64,000 bases of DNA from Marinifilaceae bacterium (GCA_016936255.1 JAFGYE010000067.1:30842-94841), one strand, 5' to 3'. Counted from the first letter of the stretch, positions 19,235-29,058 are shown. The notes: generated by a model from the sequence alone, not told the origin. Numbers and translations: made by a program.

Positions 19235-19292
19235 TTTAAAAAAAGTTTTGTAATTTTCGCTTTCAATTATGCTTATCAACATTATTATAAAA

Positions 19293-20729
19293 ATGAAGAA
19301 ACAATTTATTACTCTTTTCTGTGCAGGCATTTGCCTGATATCCTCTTTTGTAAGCAATGCACAAAAATACAATATACACCTTACCTTAGTTGGCAGTACC
19401 GATAGTACTGCTTACTTAGCACACTATTTTGACGGCCGGATATTTGCTGATGACACTACGCAATTAATTAATGGCAAAGGCTTATTTAGCAAAGCGAAAC
19501 AATTGGATGAAGGCATCTATGTAATCTATCTTCCTTCTCAAAAGTATTTCGATCTGTTAATTGGTAAAGATCAGGAATTTGCCTTGTCTGCAGATCCAAT
19601 TAACTTTATAGAAACTATTAAAATAACCGGTGCTAAAGAGAGTGAAGCATTTCACAACTTTCAAAAATTCATGAAAGCCCAAAACGAGAACTCAAAAAAA
19701 ATTCAGGAAGCATACAAAGCAAACAAGGACAATGAGAAAGAAAAAGAGAAATATCAGGAAGCTTATAAAAAAGCGGATGTTGAAGTACGTGCCTATATTC
19801 AAAAACTGAATCAGGAATATGCGGATGGCAGTTTTGTTTCTAAATTTGCACAGTTGACCTTATCACCAAAAGTTCCCGATTTTTCAAAAAAAATTCCTGA
19901 ATCTACTCCAGACAGAGATCAGGAGATCAAGAAAAAAGCCTATCTATACAATAAAAACCATTATTTCGATTACGTAGATTTCGCCGACAACCGTTTTTTA
20001 AGAACTCCTATTCTTAAAAACAAATTGGAGTTTTTTTATGAGAAAATTTTGGTTCAAAGTCCGGATACAATCGTAAAGGAAGCAACCGACATTATTGAAA
20101 AATCACGATCTGATGAAGAATTCTTCCAATATCTTGTGCAATTTTCACTTAACTATGCCGTAAAAAGCAAAATTATGGGAATGGATGCAGCCTTCGTTAG
20201 TCTGGCAAAAAAATACTACCTAAGCGGAGAAGCTAATTGGGCCGATTCAACTTTACTTGCCAATATTCGCGAGCGGGTAATAAAACTTCAATTCAATTTA
20301 ATTGGAATGAAAGCACAGGATCTAAAAATGGAAACGCCCGAAGGAGAGTTTGTTCGTTTGCATGAAGTAGAAGCACCATTCACTATTTTATATTTTTGGG
20401 AACCCGATTGCGGTCACTGTAAAACTTCTACACCTAAATTAAAGACTGACATTTTAGACAAATACAAACAATTAGGAGTAAAGGTTTTTGCGGTATGCAC
20501 TCAAAACGAAAAAGAAGAATGGGAAAACTTTATTGCCGATAAAAACTTATTTGATTTTATAAATTGTTACGATCCCCACTATCAGACCAATTTTAGAATT
20601 TATTACGATGTTTTTAGCACTCCAACCATATATCTGCTTGACAAGGATAAAAAAATTATCGCCAAACGGCTGGATATTGAAACTCTTAAAACTTTTCTTG
20701 ATCACGAATTTCAGAATAAAACAAATTAA
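19293..20729 (+). CDS. Periplasmic thioredoxin-fold protein (DUF4369/DUF5106-like, TlpA family)
   Basis: This 478-residue exported protein has a signal peptide ending SNAQ. The ATG at 19293 is chosen over an upstream codon because MKKQFITLFCAG starts a proper signal. The N-terminal beta-rich region (about 25-115) resembles DUF4369. A charged helical middle (about 120-330) matches the DUF5106 type, and a thioredoxin/AhpC-TSA domain follows from about 335. The redox pair is Cys373-Gly-His-Cys376 in FWEPDCGHCKTSTPK. Such proteins reduce or rearrange disulfides in the periplasm; a specific partner is not known. It stands alone with a perfect terminator after it. Confidence 0.85.
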   Translation: MKKQFITLFCAGICLISSFVSNAQKYNIHLTLVGSTDSTAYLAHYFDGRIFADDTTQLINGKGLFSKAKQLDEGIYVIYLPSQKYFDLLIGKDQEFALSADPINFIETIKITGAKESEAFHNFQKFMKAQNENSKKIQEAYKANKDNEKEKEKYQEAYKKADVEVRAYIQKLNQEYADGSFVSKFAQLTLSPKVPDFSKKIPESTPDRDQEIKKKAYLYNKNHYFDYVDFADNRFLRTPILKNKLEFFYEKILVQSPDTIVKEATDIIEKSRSDEEFFQYLVQFSLNYAVKSKIMGMDAAFVSLAKKYYLSGEANWADSTLLANIRERVIKLQFNLIGMKAQDLKMETPEGEFVRLHEVEAPFTILYFWEPDCGHCKTSTPKLKTDILDKYKQLGVKVFAVCTQNEKEEWENFIADKNLFDFINCYDPHYQTNFRIYYDVFSTPTIYLLDKDKKIIAKRLDIETLKTFLDHEFQNKTN

Positions 20730-20733
20730 GCAT

Positions 20734-20763
20734 AAGGACACTTCAAAAAGTGTCCTTTTTTCT
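20734..20763 (+). terminator. Perfect intrinsic terminator after the thioredoxin-fold gene
   Basis: AAGGACACTT (20734-20743) and AAGTGTCCTT (20748-20757) form a 10-bp stem with a CAAA loop and are followed by a T-run. It begins 5 bp after the stop codon. Confidence 0.92.
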
Positions 20764-20996
20764 TATCAAAAATTATATTCCCCTATTACCCCAAAAAACA
20801 GCGGCTTAATCAATAAACAGCCTCTGTTTTCGAATTATTCTTATAAAACAATCTTTTCTACCTACCTGCAAACGATATAGAAATTAAAACATAGTAGAAA
20901 ATAAATTGAAAATCGTATTTTCAACGATTAATACCAAATTGAAAAGGCTTAACCATATTTTTACAAGCTGATAAAATAACTATTAAACATTTTTTT

Positions 20997-22670
20997 ATGT
21001 GTGGATTTGTAGGAGTTTTTGATTTGAAGGTAGACGCCCAGGTGTTGCGCCCTCAAATTTTAGAAATGTCTAAAAAAATTCGTCACAGAGGTCCGGATTG
21101 GTCTGGAATATTTTGTGATGAGAAAGCGATTTTGTCGCATGAGAGACTATCGATTGTAGATCCTCAGTCAGGAGGACAACCACTTTACAGCAAAGACGGG
21201 AATTTGGCTTTGGCTGTTAATGGAGAAATCTATAATCACATGGACATTCGAAATCAGATGAACGGATCCTATGAGTTCCTGACAAAATCTGATTGTGAAG
21301 TCATTCTTGCCTTATATCAGCAAAAAGGCATCGATTTTATCGATGATCTAAATGGTATTTTTGCCTTTGCCTTATACGATAAAAAGAACGATTGTTACCT
21401 GATTGGACGAGATCATATGGGAATAATCCCATTGTACCAGGGATGGGACAAATATGGTAACTACTACGTGGCTTCAGAACTAAAAGCATTGGAAGGATAC
21501 TGCAATAAAATTGAGGAATTTTTACCTGGCAAATTCTTATACAGCAAAGATGGAGTTGTAAAGGAATGGTATCAGCGGGACTGGAAAGATTACGAAAATG
21601 TAAAAAACAACAAAACTGATATGGCCGCGCTTCGCCAAGGATTGGAAGATGCTGTTCATCGTCAATTGATGTCTGATGTACCTTATGGAGTATTACTTTC
21701 CGGGGGCTTAGATTCATCTGTAATATCGGCTATTGCCAAAAAATATGCCGCAAAACGTGTTGAGTCAGGTGATCAGAAAGATGCATGGTATCCTCAATTA
21801 CACTCTTTTGCTATTGGTTTGGTAGGTTCTCCTGACTTGGCTGCCTCTCGCAAAGTAGCTGATCATATCGATACAATTCACCATGAAGTTACCTTTACTG
21901 TTCAGGAAGGACTGGATGCTATTCGTGATGTTATCTATCATCTGGAGACTTACGATGTAACTACTGTTCGTGCTTCTACTCCTATGTATTTAATGGCCCG
22001 GGTTATTAAATCGATGGGAATTAAAATGGTTCTTTCCGGCGAAGGTGCTGACGAAATGTTTGGTGGGTATTTATATTTCCATAAAGCTCCTAATGCCGAA
22101 GAATTTCATAAAGAGTGCATCCGAAAATTAGGTAAACTTCACCTTTACGACTGTTTACGTTCGAATAAATCGATGTGTTCCTGGGGTGTTGAAAGTCGTG
22201 TGCCGTTTCTGGACAAAGAATTTCTTGATATTGCAATGAGAATCAACCCGGAAGACAAAATGGCTAAAGATGGTAAAATGGAAAAATGGGTGCTGCGTAA
22301 AGCATTCGAAGACTATTTGCCTGAAAGTGTAGCCTGGAGACAAAAAGAACAGTTCTCTGATGGTGTGGGTTACAGTTGGATTGATACTTTGAAAGAAGTT
22401 GCAGCAAAGGAAGTTTCTGATGAACAATTAGCAAATGCTAAATTTCGTTTTTCTGTTAATCCTCCAATGTCGAAAGAAGAATATTACTATAGAACCATAT
22501 TTGAAGGACACTTCCCTTCGGATACAGCCGCAGCATGTGTACCATCGGTGCCATCTATTGCCTGCAGTACTCCTGAAGCTTTAGCTTGGGATGCATCGTT
22601 CCGCAACAACGCCGATCCTTCGGGAAGAGCAATTAATGCTGTTCACAACGACGCATACAAAATGAAATAA
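20997..22670 (+). CDS. asnB: Asparagine synthase (glutamine-hydrolysing), AsnB
   Basis: This 557-residue enzyme makes asparagine from aspartate, glutamine and ATP in the cytoplasm. The class II glutaminase domain starts with the nucleophile Cys2 (MCGFVGVF) and includes IRHRGPDWSG and AVNGEIYNH. The synthetase domain has the ATP pyrophosphatase loop SGGLDSS at 235-241 and LSGEGADEMFGGYLYF near 345, and GVESRVPFLDKEFLD near 400. Length and motifs match E. coli AsnB. The 267 bp upstream hold only the preceding terminator and AT-rich sequence with no clear promoter. A terminator follows, so it is a single-gene unit. Confidence 0.97.
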   Translation: MCGFVGVFDLKVDAQVLRPQILEMSKKIRHRGPDWSGIFCDEKAILSHERLSIVDPQSGGQPLYSKDGNLALAVNGEIYNHMDIRNQMNGSYEFLTKSDCEVILALYQQKGIDFIDDLNGIFAFALYDKKNDCYLIGRDHMGIIPLYQGWDKYGNYYVASELKALEGYCNKIEEFLPGKFLYSKDGVVKEWYQRDWKDYENVKNNKTDMAALRQGLEDAVHRQLMSDVPYGVLLSGGLDSSVISAIAKKYAAKRVESGDQKDAWYPQLHSFAIGLVGSPDLAASRKVADHIDTIHHEVTFTVQEGLDAIRDVIYHLETYDVTTVRASTPMYLMARVIKSMGIKMVLSGEGADEMFGGYLYFHKAPNAEEFHKECIRKLGKLHLYDCLRSNKSMCSWGVESRVPFLDKEFLDIAMRINPEDKMAKDGKMEKWVLRKAFEDYLPESVAWRQKEQFSDGVGYSWIDTLKEVAAKEVSDEQLANAKFRFSVNPPMSKEEYYYRTIFEGHFPSDTAAACVPSVPSIACSTPEALAWDASFRNNADPSGRAINAVHNDAYKMK

Positions 22671-22692
22671 ATATCTTAACAGATAATTAAAT

Positions 22693-22723
22693 GAGGTTGT
22701 TCCAAAAGGACAACCTCTTTTTT
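22693..22723 (+). terminator. Intrinsic terminator after asnB
   Basis: GAGGTTGTTCC pairs with GGACAACCTC (10 bp, one bulged T) around an AAAA loop, followed by a T-run. It lies 22 bp after the stop codon. Confidence 0.9.
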
Positions 22724-22775
22724 ATCTGTATAATAAAGCGTTTACAGCTCAAATCTTATGCCTCAAGACATCTCA

Positions 22776-22901
22776 GTCGAACATCGGTGCTTCAATATCA
22801 AGGATCGAAGCATCGAAATCAAGCATCGAGACACCTCAATCGAGTACCGAGACTCCAACATCAAGCATCGAAGCACCTCAATCGAGTATCGAGACACAGT
22901 T
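22776..22901. repeat. 21-bp tandem repeat, six units
   Basis: Six units of exactly 21 bp run in register from 22776. Two alternating forms are seen: ATCAAGCATCGAGACACCTC (type A, starting 22818 and 22860) and ATCGAGTATCGAGACAC (type B, starting 22839 and 22881). The first two units are more diverged. Each unit has one or two ATCGA cores. Because 21 is a multiple of three, a small plus-strand frame (22758-22952) reads as heptapeptides such as KHRDTSI and EYRDSNI. I do not call it a gene. The array lies 53 bp beyond the asnB terminator; its function is unknown. Confidence 0.75.
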
Positions 22902-23356
22902 TGCATCAAAAAAACCACGACTAAGCGTGCCTTGATACTCGAACGGACCTAAAAATACCACACCTCATCGTGGCCCGAACCACCCTTTCACTCAAAAAAG
23001 ACACGGCACAGCATGGTTCGAACCTCGATTGAACCCAAAAGTTTTGGCTTCGGGGTCAAAAAAACTATTGTTAATAAAAGAAGAAAATCCGCGCTACCCA
23101 AAGCATAACCAAGCTTCTTCCGGTAAGGACTTCTTGCTTTACGATTGATCTGCTTTCCATTCATAAGGGCTGCATTGTTTTTATTAGTCTGTCTTGTGAA
23201 AATGTCAAGTTATGAATCAGATTCAACATCTAATTTCCAGTCTTAAAAGTTCTTTTGTTGACACAATAAAAAAAATGGATTTCCAATATTGGAATAAAGG
23301 CGACTTTCTTCCATTAATGTTTTAATTTAGCAGATTCAAATTAGAGAATTATATCC

Positions 23357-24349
23357 ATGTTAAATAAGAAGAAAGATCACCCAAAAGAGAAACCCAGTTT
23401 GCATCCCAGAAATAAAAACCGTAACCGCTACGATTTTAAAAAACTGGTAGAAACGTGTCCGGAATTAGCTCCATTTGTTATTCTGAATAAGTACGAGGAT
23501 GAATCGATTGATTTTGCGAACGCGGATGCGGTAAAAATGCTTAATAAAGCACTACTGATGCATCATTATGGACTTAGTGACTGGGATATTCCTGAAAACT
23601 ACTTGTGCCCTCCGATACCGGGAAGAGCAGATTACATTCATCATATTGCTGATTTGCTGCAACAAAACAACTATGGTAAAATTCCTGTAGGCAATAAATT
23701 TACTTGCGTAGATATTGGCGTAGGTGCGAATTGCATTTATCCTATTATTGGAAACAATGAATACGGATGGTCTTTTATTGGTTCGGATATCGATCCTGCT
23801 GCAATTGATTCTGCTGAGAAAATTATCGCTTCGAATCCGTCACTGCAAGGAAATGTGAAATGTGTACTTCAAGAGAATCCCAAAGATTATTTTTACGATG
23901 TTATTCCAAAAGATGAATTGGTTGATTTATCGATCTGCAACCCACCATTTCATGCATCAGCTAAAGATGCATTGGAAGGAACCATGCGCAAAACAAGAAA
24001 CCTTTCCAGCGAAAAAGTAACGAAACCAAGTCTTAATTTTGCAGGACAAAGCAACGAATTGTGGTGTGATGGCGGTGAGGAACGATTTGTTAGAAACATG
24101 ATTAATCAGAGTAAGAAATTTGCAAAATCATGCTTTTGGTTTTCTACACTCATCTCGAAAGAATCGAACCTTAAAAGTGTTTACCAGGCTCTTACTGTGG
24201 CTGAAGCTGTTAAAGTGGAAACCTTACCAATGGGACAAGGAAACAAAAAGAGCCGGATTGTTGCCTGGACATTCCTATCGAAAGAAGAACAACAAAAATG
24301 GAGAAATGTAAGGTGGAACAATCAAGCTGAAAAAAAAGAGAAGATTTAA
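23357..24349 (+). CDS. rlmF: 23S rRNA (adenine(1618)-N6)-methyltransferase RlmF
   Basis: This 330-residue S-adenosylmethionine enzyme methylates A1618 of 23S rRNA (E. coli YbiN/RlmF family). The start has the family line LHPRNKNRNRYDFKKLV, followed by the methyltransferase motif I region CVDIGVGANCIYPIIG (about 116-131). The acidic loop IGSDIDPAAID and the amino-methyltransferase motif ICNPPFHAS (about 195) come next. GQSNELWCDGGEERFVRNMI and GQGNKKSRIVAWTF are further RlmF signatures. Length is close to the E. coli protein. It is monocistronic, with a strong inverted repeat directly after the stop. Confidence 0.95.
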   Translation: MLNKKKDHPKEKPSLHPRNKNRNRYDFKKLVETCPELAPFVILNKYEDESIDFANADAVKMLNKALLMHHYGLSDWDIPENYLCPPIPGRADYIHHIADLLQQNNYGKIPVGNKFTCVDIGVGANCIYPIIGNNEYGWSFIGSDIDPAAIDSAEKIIASNPSLQGNVKCVLQENPKDYFYDVIPKDELVDLSICNPPFHASAKDALEGTMRKTRNLSSEKVTKPSLNFAGQSNELWCDGGEERFVRNMINQSKKFAKSCFWFSTLISKESNLKSVYQALTVAEAVKVETLPMGQGNKKSRIVAWTFLSKEEQQKWRNVRWNNQAEKKEKI

Positions 24350-24352
24350 TAG

Positions 24353-24391
24353 TTTAGACCTGACTATTTTTGGAAAACAGTCAGGTCTAAA
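24353..24391. terminator. Long perfect inverted repeat after rlmF
   Basis: TTTAGACCTGACT (24353-24365) and AGTCAGGTCTAAA (24379-24391) form a perfect 13-bp stem around a 13-nt loop, four bases after the rlmF stop. No long T-run follows, so it may act as a bidirectional or 3'-protecting hairpin rather than a classical terminator. Confidence 0.65.
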
Positions 24392-24788
24392 AAGTAACAG
24401 CTTTGCTCAGTCAGCTTTTTGTTCTTAACGCATTCTTCACGAAACGGATCCCGATCTCCGGACTTCATGTCAAAACTCCGTGTTTAAACTTTTGATTATT
24501 ACAGACTACAAATACTAAGGCTTCGGTGCGCTGCACCGTTTTCTATTTTGATCATTTGTTGCTGCAAATATTGCAGTACTTCGTATCTAAATGAACAGCT
24601 ACAGACGTTATCAAAATTCATAGAAAATTATTTTGGATCAAGTCATACCCTGACATGTTTGGCTTGCTTAGAGTCAGAGCATGATGGACTTCTAATTTTG
24701 AGAATGCGTTAGGGATTAAAATGAAAACCCCACAGCGAAGAATGAGCGAGGAGTTGTAATAGAAAGCCCGCCCGAAGGAAACGCCCAT
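24392..24788. other. Non-coding gap between rlmF and the N-glycan locus
   Basis: I see no credible gene in these 400 bp. A small perfect hairpin CGGTGC-GCT-GCACCG followed by TTTTC lies at 24524-24538. The right part (24736-24785), with AGCGAAGAATGAGCGAGG and GCCCGCCCGAAGG, is more GC-rich than its surroundings and could be a remnant or dispersed repeat. I find no second copy in the window. Confidence 0.45.
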
Positions 24789-24819
24789 AAAAAAAGGCTG
24801 ACACCCGAAAGTATCAGCC
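24789..24819 (-). terminator. Terminator of the N-glycan operon
   Basis: On the minus strand GGCTGATAC pairs with GTGTCAGCC (9 bp, one wobble) around TTTCGG and is followed by a T-run (A-run 24789-24795 on the plus strand). It lies 24 bp after the stop of the GH130 gene and closes the operon that starts with SusC at 47144. Confidence 0.88.
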
Positions 24820-24842
24820 AATTAAAATCAAAACTAACCTAA

Positions 24843-25811
24843 TTATAATGAATTGTTTTTTATAAAATCGATCAGCTCATCGATGTAGGCGAAACTCATT
24901 CCGACTACGGTATCTGCTGCGCCATAATAAACGGCAACTTTATTTCCTTCGGTTAATGCAGCACATGGAAACACTACATTAGGCACATCGCCAACCAACT
25001 CGTAAGGTGCTGCCGGAGCCAATAAATACGGCTGTGATCGGTACAAGACCTTATCGGGATTTTCCAGATCCAGAAGCGCTGCTCCCATCGAATAACGAAA
25101 CCCGTTGCAAGTGTTAATTACCCCGTGGTAAAACATCAGCCAGCCTTCGTTGGTGCGGATAGGAACCGAACCGGCTCCTATTTTAGTGCACTGCCATGCA
25201 CTATCGGTAAAATTAGACACTTTCATTACACAGCGGTGTTCTCCCCAATATTTCATATCAAGGCTATAAGAAATGTAAATATCTCCGAAAGGTGTGTGTC
25301 CGTTATCGCTTGGGCGACTTAGCATTGCGTATTTTCCATCAATTTTCTCAGGAAACAAAACGCCGTTACGGTTGAATGGTAAAAATGCATTTTCGCACTG
25401 GTAAAATGTCTTAAAATCGAAGGTATAGGCAATGCCGATTGTTGGTCCGTGGTACCCGTTGCACCAGGTAATCCAATAACGATCTTCGATCCAGCAAACA
25501 CGGGGATCGTATTTGTAATCGGAATCGATCATATCGGTGTTGCCCGCAACCATTTGAATGGCATTGTGATTGATGTCCCAATTGATTCCATCTTTACTGA
25601 AACCGGCAAAAATATTCATTTGCACCGATTTGTTATCGCATCGGAATACTCCGGCAAAGCCCTCCCCGAAAGGAACTACTGCACTATTAAAAATACTGTT
25701 GGATGTTGGTATGTCGTACCTTCCAATAACAGGATTTTGAGAAAATCTCCACATTACATCCTTACATCCTTCCGGCCTGTCTTCCCAAGGCATATTTGCT
25801 TTACTAGTCAT
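24843..25811 (-). CDS. GH130_2-type phosphorylase, probably beta-1,4-mannosyl-N-acetylglucosamine phosphorylase
   Basis: This 322-residue cytoplasmic GH130 enzyme is the last gene of the N-glycan locus. It is shorter than the GH130_1 enzyme at 7.8 kb and begins with the GH130_2-like line [18 protein letters not shown]. The likely catalytic Asp102 is in YDPRV, and [14 protein letters not shown] and [10 protein letters not shown] are conserved. The best-known relative by memory is Bacteroides thetaiotaomicron BT1033, which cleaves Man-beta-1,4-GlcNAc with phosphate to mannose-1-phosphate and GlcNAc. Three GH92 genes in the same operon support the N-glycan core as its source. A manno-oligosaccharide phosphorylase activity is an alternative. 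Confidence 0.88.
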   Translation of the reverse strand: MTSKANMPWEDRPEGCKDVMWRFSQNPVIGRYDIPTSNSIFNSAVVPFGEGFAGVFRCDNKSVQMNIFAGFSKDGINWDINHNAIQMVAGNTDMIDSDYKYDPRVCWIEDRYWITWCNGYHGPTIGIAYTFDFKTFYQCENAFLPFNRNGVLFPEKIDGKYAMLSRPSDNGHTPFGDIYISYSLDMKYWGEHRCVMKVSNFTDSAWQCTKIGAGSVPIRTNEGWLMFYHGVINTCNGFRYSMGAALLDLENPDKVLYRSQPYLLAPAAPYELVGDVPNVVFPCAALTEGNKVAVYYGAADTVVGMSFAYIDELIDFIKNNSL

Positions 25812-25857
25812 TTTTGCTTCGTTTATTCTTTATGAATTTGATTCTATCAATATCGTT

Positions 25858-27723
25858 TTAGTTTTCTTTGGTTTCATTTTTACAAAACTTATAATCTGCA
25901 GGATAATCTTCCAGCTTTTTGTACCATGTAAAATAGAGGATAATGCTCGTTATTATAAATAGTGCCACGATCCATGACAATGAAGTGTACCTTCCAATCA
26001 CAAAATAGATTGGGATGAGTGGTAACATCATTTGCCATCCTGCACCTATTGTGCAGTTGAACATGTCTTTTAAAAAATCGTTATTCGGCTTCGCTTTAGG
26101 ATTCTGAGCTTTCAACTTTAAATAAACCGGTTTCCAGAATCCCCATGGACGAACACTTTCGTAGAATTTAATTAATACCTCATCGGATTCAGGTTTGGTA
26201 ACCAAACTACCAATAAGCGATGCGGCAAAAGAGAATAGGAAAATGAAGGGAAAAGCATAAATTGGTGATACCTCGGGCAACGCAAGAGGTGCCACCAACG
26301 AAGCTATTAAACCGGCAAGCATTCCATAAAAATAGCCATAGCCATTGAATCTCCACCATACCCATTTTAAAAGGTTTGATGCTGTATAGCCGCCAAATAA
26401 TGCTCCTACCAGCCATTTCATAACGGTGTCGATACTTTCGGCAAAAAAACCGAAGAATATTCCAACAATTACCACAGCGAATGATGCCAAATAACTCATT
26501 CGAATGTATTTCTTTTGAGATGCATTCGGATTGATGAATTTTTTATAAATATCGTTTACAATATAGGCGGGTCCGGCATTTACATTTGCTGCAAAAGTGG
26601 ACATGAAGGCCGCGATTAATCCTGCCAGTAATAATCCTTTGGCTCCATCGGGAATAAAATTATTCAAGGCATACGGCAAGACCATTTCAAAATCGATATT
26701 ATTGCCCATCTTATTGAATTCGGGAGCCAGATAAACCAATGCCAATACTGCCAGCCCAGCAATCATCAAATAACGGGGAACGAATAGTACCAAAGATACA
26801 ATTCCACTCATTTTAGCTGCATCTTTAGGTGTTTCGGTAGAAAGTATACGCTGCATGTCGTAACTGGGAACCGGTCCGGCAATACTCACCAATACCCCTT
26901 TAAAAATCATCATCATCATTAAAACCGAGAACAAATTATAGCCGTCGACATCAATTTTGTGGTTTACTGCAGGAATTAGATTGCTCCAATCCAAATCAAG
27001 AGTCCAGCCAAAAGAAATATCGGCCCAACCTGCAGGCACGGCTGCAGCAATCTGCTCCGGAGTAACTAAGGATACCGCAATTACACCTACCATGATACAG
27101 GCAATGGTCATAATTACAAACTGAAGAACTTCGGTAAAAACTACGGAATACATTCCCCCTTTTACAACATACAAAGTGGTTAATCCCATAATGACTATGG
27201 CGTACATGTTCTCCGATTTTATGCCTAGTCCGAAAACAGAGGTGTGTAAATCCCAGGGAAAAAATGTTTGTGCAAATTTACCAACGCCGACAAATCCGTA
27301 GGTTATAAAGCCAATTACACTAATAATGGCAAACAGAACAACTATTAAATGCGAAAGTTGTGATCCTCTGCCATCACCAAAACGGGTTTTCAACCACTCA
27401 GCTCCTGTCATTACATTCGAACGCCGTAACCAAATAGCCATAAACATCATCAGGAAAATTTGATTCCAAACCGGCCACAACCATGGAATCCACAATGACT
27501 TTAAACCATAAACGAACAAAATGGTAACCGTCCACATGGTACCGGTGATATCGAACATACCCGACGCATTCGAAATTCCAAGCATGTACCATGGTATTTT
27601 ATTTCCTCCCAAAAAGTAATTGGAAAGGTTTTTCGATACTTTCAATGATAAAAAATAACCAATAAATATGCTTAAAATAATGTATCCTACAATTATCGAT
27701 AGATCGAGTATAGATAAGTTCAT
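25858..27723 (-). CDS. Sodium:solute symporter (SSS family), sugar-type
   Basis: This 621-residue inner-membrane protein belongs to the solute:sodium symporter family. It begins LSILDLSIIVGYIILSIFIG and has about 13-14 membrane helices, including the helix-2 line GGNKIPWYMLGISNASGMFDI. The C-terminal cytoplasmic segment near 530-560 (FWKPVYLKLKAQNPKAKPN) is followed by two more helices. Members move sugars, acids or vitamins with Na+. Its place between an MFS gene (10 bp upstream) and GH130_2 (46 bp downstream) suggests import of a di- or monosaccharide from N-glycan breakdown. Which of the two transporters carries Man-GlcNAc is open. Confidence 0.9.
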   Translation of the reverse strand: MNLSILDLSIIVGYIILSIFIGYFLSLKVSKNLSNYFLGGNKIPWYMLGISNASGMFDITGTMWTVTILFVYGLKSLWIPWLWPVWNQIFLMMFMAIWLRRSNVMTGAEWLKTRFGDGRGSQLSHLIVVLFAIISVIGFITYGFVGVGKFAQTFFPWDLHTSVFGLGIKSENMYAIVIMGLTTLYVVKGGMYSVVFTEVLQFVIMTIACIMVGVIAVSLVTPEQIAAAVPAGWADISFGWTLDLDWSNLIPAVNHKIDVDGYNLFSVLMMMMIFKGVLVSIAGPVPSYDMQRILSTETPKDAAKMSGIVSLVLFVPRYLMIAGLAVLALVYLAPEFNKMGNNIDFEMVLPYALNNFIPDGAKGLLLAGLIAAFMSTFAANVNAGPAYIVNDIYKKFINPNASQKKYIRMSYLASFAVVIVGIFFGFFAESIDTVMKWLVGALFGGYTASNLLKWVWWRFNGYGYFYGMLAGLIASLVAPLALPEVSPIYAFPFIFLFSFAASLIGSLVTKPESDEVLIKFYESVRPWGFWKPVYLKLKAQNPKAKPNNDFLKDMFNCTIGAGWQMMLPLIPIYFVIGRYTSLSWIVALFIITSIILYFTWYKKLEDYPADYKFCKNETKEN

Positions 27724-27733
27724 CTAATAAAAA

Positions 27734-29026
27734 TTAAATTTTATTTTCATCTGCTTCGCTTTCTTCAGAATGAACAAAAGGAACAAATTTTGCGACTAAC
27801 AGAGATGGAATTACAACAACAAGTATGCATATAAAAAATAACTTATAGCCTAACCAATCGCTCATAAAACCACTTAACATACCCGGCAGCATAATACCAA
27901 GATTCATGATTCCTGTAGCAAATGCATAGTGAGCCATTTTATATTTCCCCGGAGCAACTTGCTGCATCATAAACAACATTAAACCCACAAAGCCAAAACC
28001 ATATACAAAGTATTCAACCACAACTGCAGATCCAATTAGAAATATACTTTCCGGGCGGTAAACGGCCAATAGAGCGTAAATTATGAATTGAACATTAAAA
28101 ATACAAACAAGAGTGAATAAAGATTTTTTTAATCCCCGTGCGGAAATATAATAGCCTGCTATAATTGAACCCAGAACAAAAGCTCCGGAACCAAATACGC
28201 CATAAATAATGCCTATTTGCGAAGTGCTAAGTCCCAAACCTCCCTCTTCGATTGTGGCTTTAAAAAACAAAGGTGCTATTTTAATGGCAAAGCCTTCGGT
28301 AAATCGGTACAAGATGATAAAAACAATAAACCAACCAATGTGTTTTTTCTGGAAAAAGGTTTTTATAACATCCCACAAGGTTTTAAATCCCTCATTTAAC
28401 GATGCAACTTCGCTGCTTGCATTTCCTCCTGATGGTAACATTTTAATATGATACAAAGCCAATGAAATCATTATTATTGAGTAGGTAAGCATAACAGCCA
28501 TCCAAGCATGTAATACACCAAAACGTTCTTCGAGAATACCTGCTAAATAAACAAAAGCACCAGCAGTTAAAATTTTTGCAATGTTATACGACGCACCTTG
28601 CCATCCAATATATTTTGCTTGTTCTTTTCCTGATAAAACACTTAGGTAAACTCCATCGGCAGCAATATCGTGGGTTGCACCACTAACGGCGATAACAGCT
28701 AATAAAGCAATAGAATAGGTAAAAAAACTATCGAATGGCAGGGCCAATGCGACCAGAGCGAATGTAAATCCTGTTACAAGTTGCGTTGCAACAACAAAAT
28801 GCTTTTTTGTTTTAAACATTTCCAATATTGGACTCCATAGTGGTTTTAATGTCCAAGGCAACATGATGAGCGAGGTCCAAAATGCAATTAACGAATCGGA
28901 AATTTCGAAACTCTTAAACATAAGCACGGATGCTTGAGCAATAGCAACAAATGGTAAGCCCATCGCAAAATATGCAGTGGGAATCCAAGTAGCCGGATGT
29001 TTTGGTTTGTTATTGGTTTTTGACAT
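27734..29026 (-). CDS. MFS transporter, AmpG/PAT-like, in the N-glycan locus
   Basis: This 430-residue inner-membrane protein has about 12 helices and the early line TWIPTAYFAMGLPFVAIAQA. The conserved GATHDIAADGVYLSVLSGKE (about 135-155) recalls AmpG/PAT-family permeases, which carry muropeptides and other GlcNAc-containing saccharides. The equivalent position in the B. thetaiotaomicron N-glycan locus (next to BT1033) also holds an MFS gene. I therefore infer transport of Man-beta-1,4-GlcNAc to the cytoplasmic phosphorylase. It lies 32 bp after GH92 and 10 bp before the SSS gene. Confidence 0.85.
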   Translation of the reverse strand: MSKTNNKPKHPATWIPTAYFAMGLPFVAIAQASVLMFKSFEISDSLIAFWTSLIMLPWTLKPLWSPILEMFKTKKHFVVATQLVTGFTFALVALALPFDSFFTYSIALLAVIAVSGATHDIAADGVYLSVLSGKEQAKYIGWQGASYNIAKILTAGAFVYLAGILEERFGVLHAWMAVMLTYSIIMISLALYHIKMLPSGGNASSEVASLNEGFKTLWDVIKTFFQKKHIGWFIVFIILYRFTEGFAIKIAPLFFKATIEEGGLGLSTSQIGIIYGVFGSGAFVLGSIIAGYYISARGLKKSLFTLVCIFNVQFIIYALLAVYRPESIFLIGSAVVVEYFVYGFGFVGLMLFMMQQVAPGKYKMAHYAFATGIMNLGIMLPGMLSGFMSDWLGYKLFFICILVVVIPSLLVAKFVPFVHSEESEADENKI

Positions 29027-29058
29027 TAGTATTTAACGAGTGTTATTAGGTTGTATTT

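Larger units (their letters stand above)
22671..23356. other. 686-bp non-coding region with terminator and tandem repeat
   Basis: The region holds the asnB terminator, the 21-bp repeat array (both listed separately) and a remainder with GC content above its surroundings. Around 23038-23050 CCAAAAGTTTTGG is a palindrome followed by CTTCGGGG. I see no RNA gene; GGTTCGAACC at 23015-23024 resembles a tRNA T-arm but has no acceptor stem around it. The rest up to the rlmF start gives nothing. Confidence 0.5.

Noticed and set aside
22758..22952. 64-residue plus-strand frame of heptapeptide repeats
   Set aside because: The periodicity follows from the 21-bp DNA repeat, with no ribosome site or known family; kept only as a finding about the repeat.
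23015..23024. GGTTCGAACC resembling a tRNA T-arm
   Set aside because: No acceptor, D or anticodon stem can be drawn around it on either strand.
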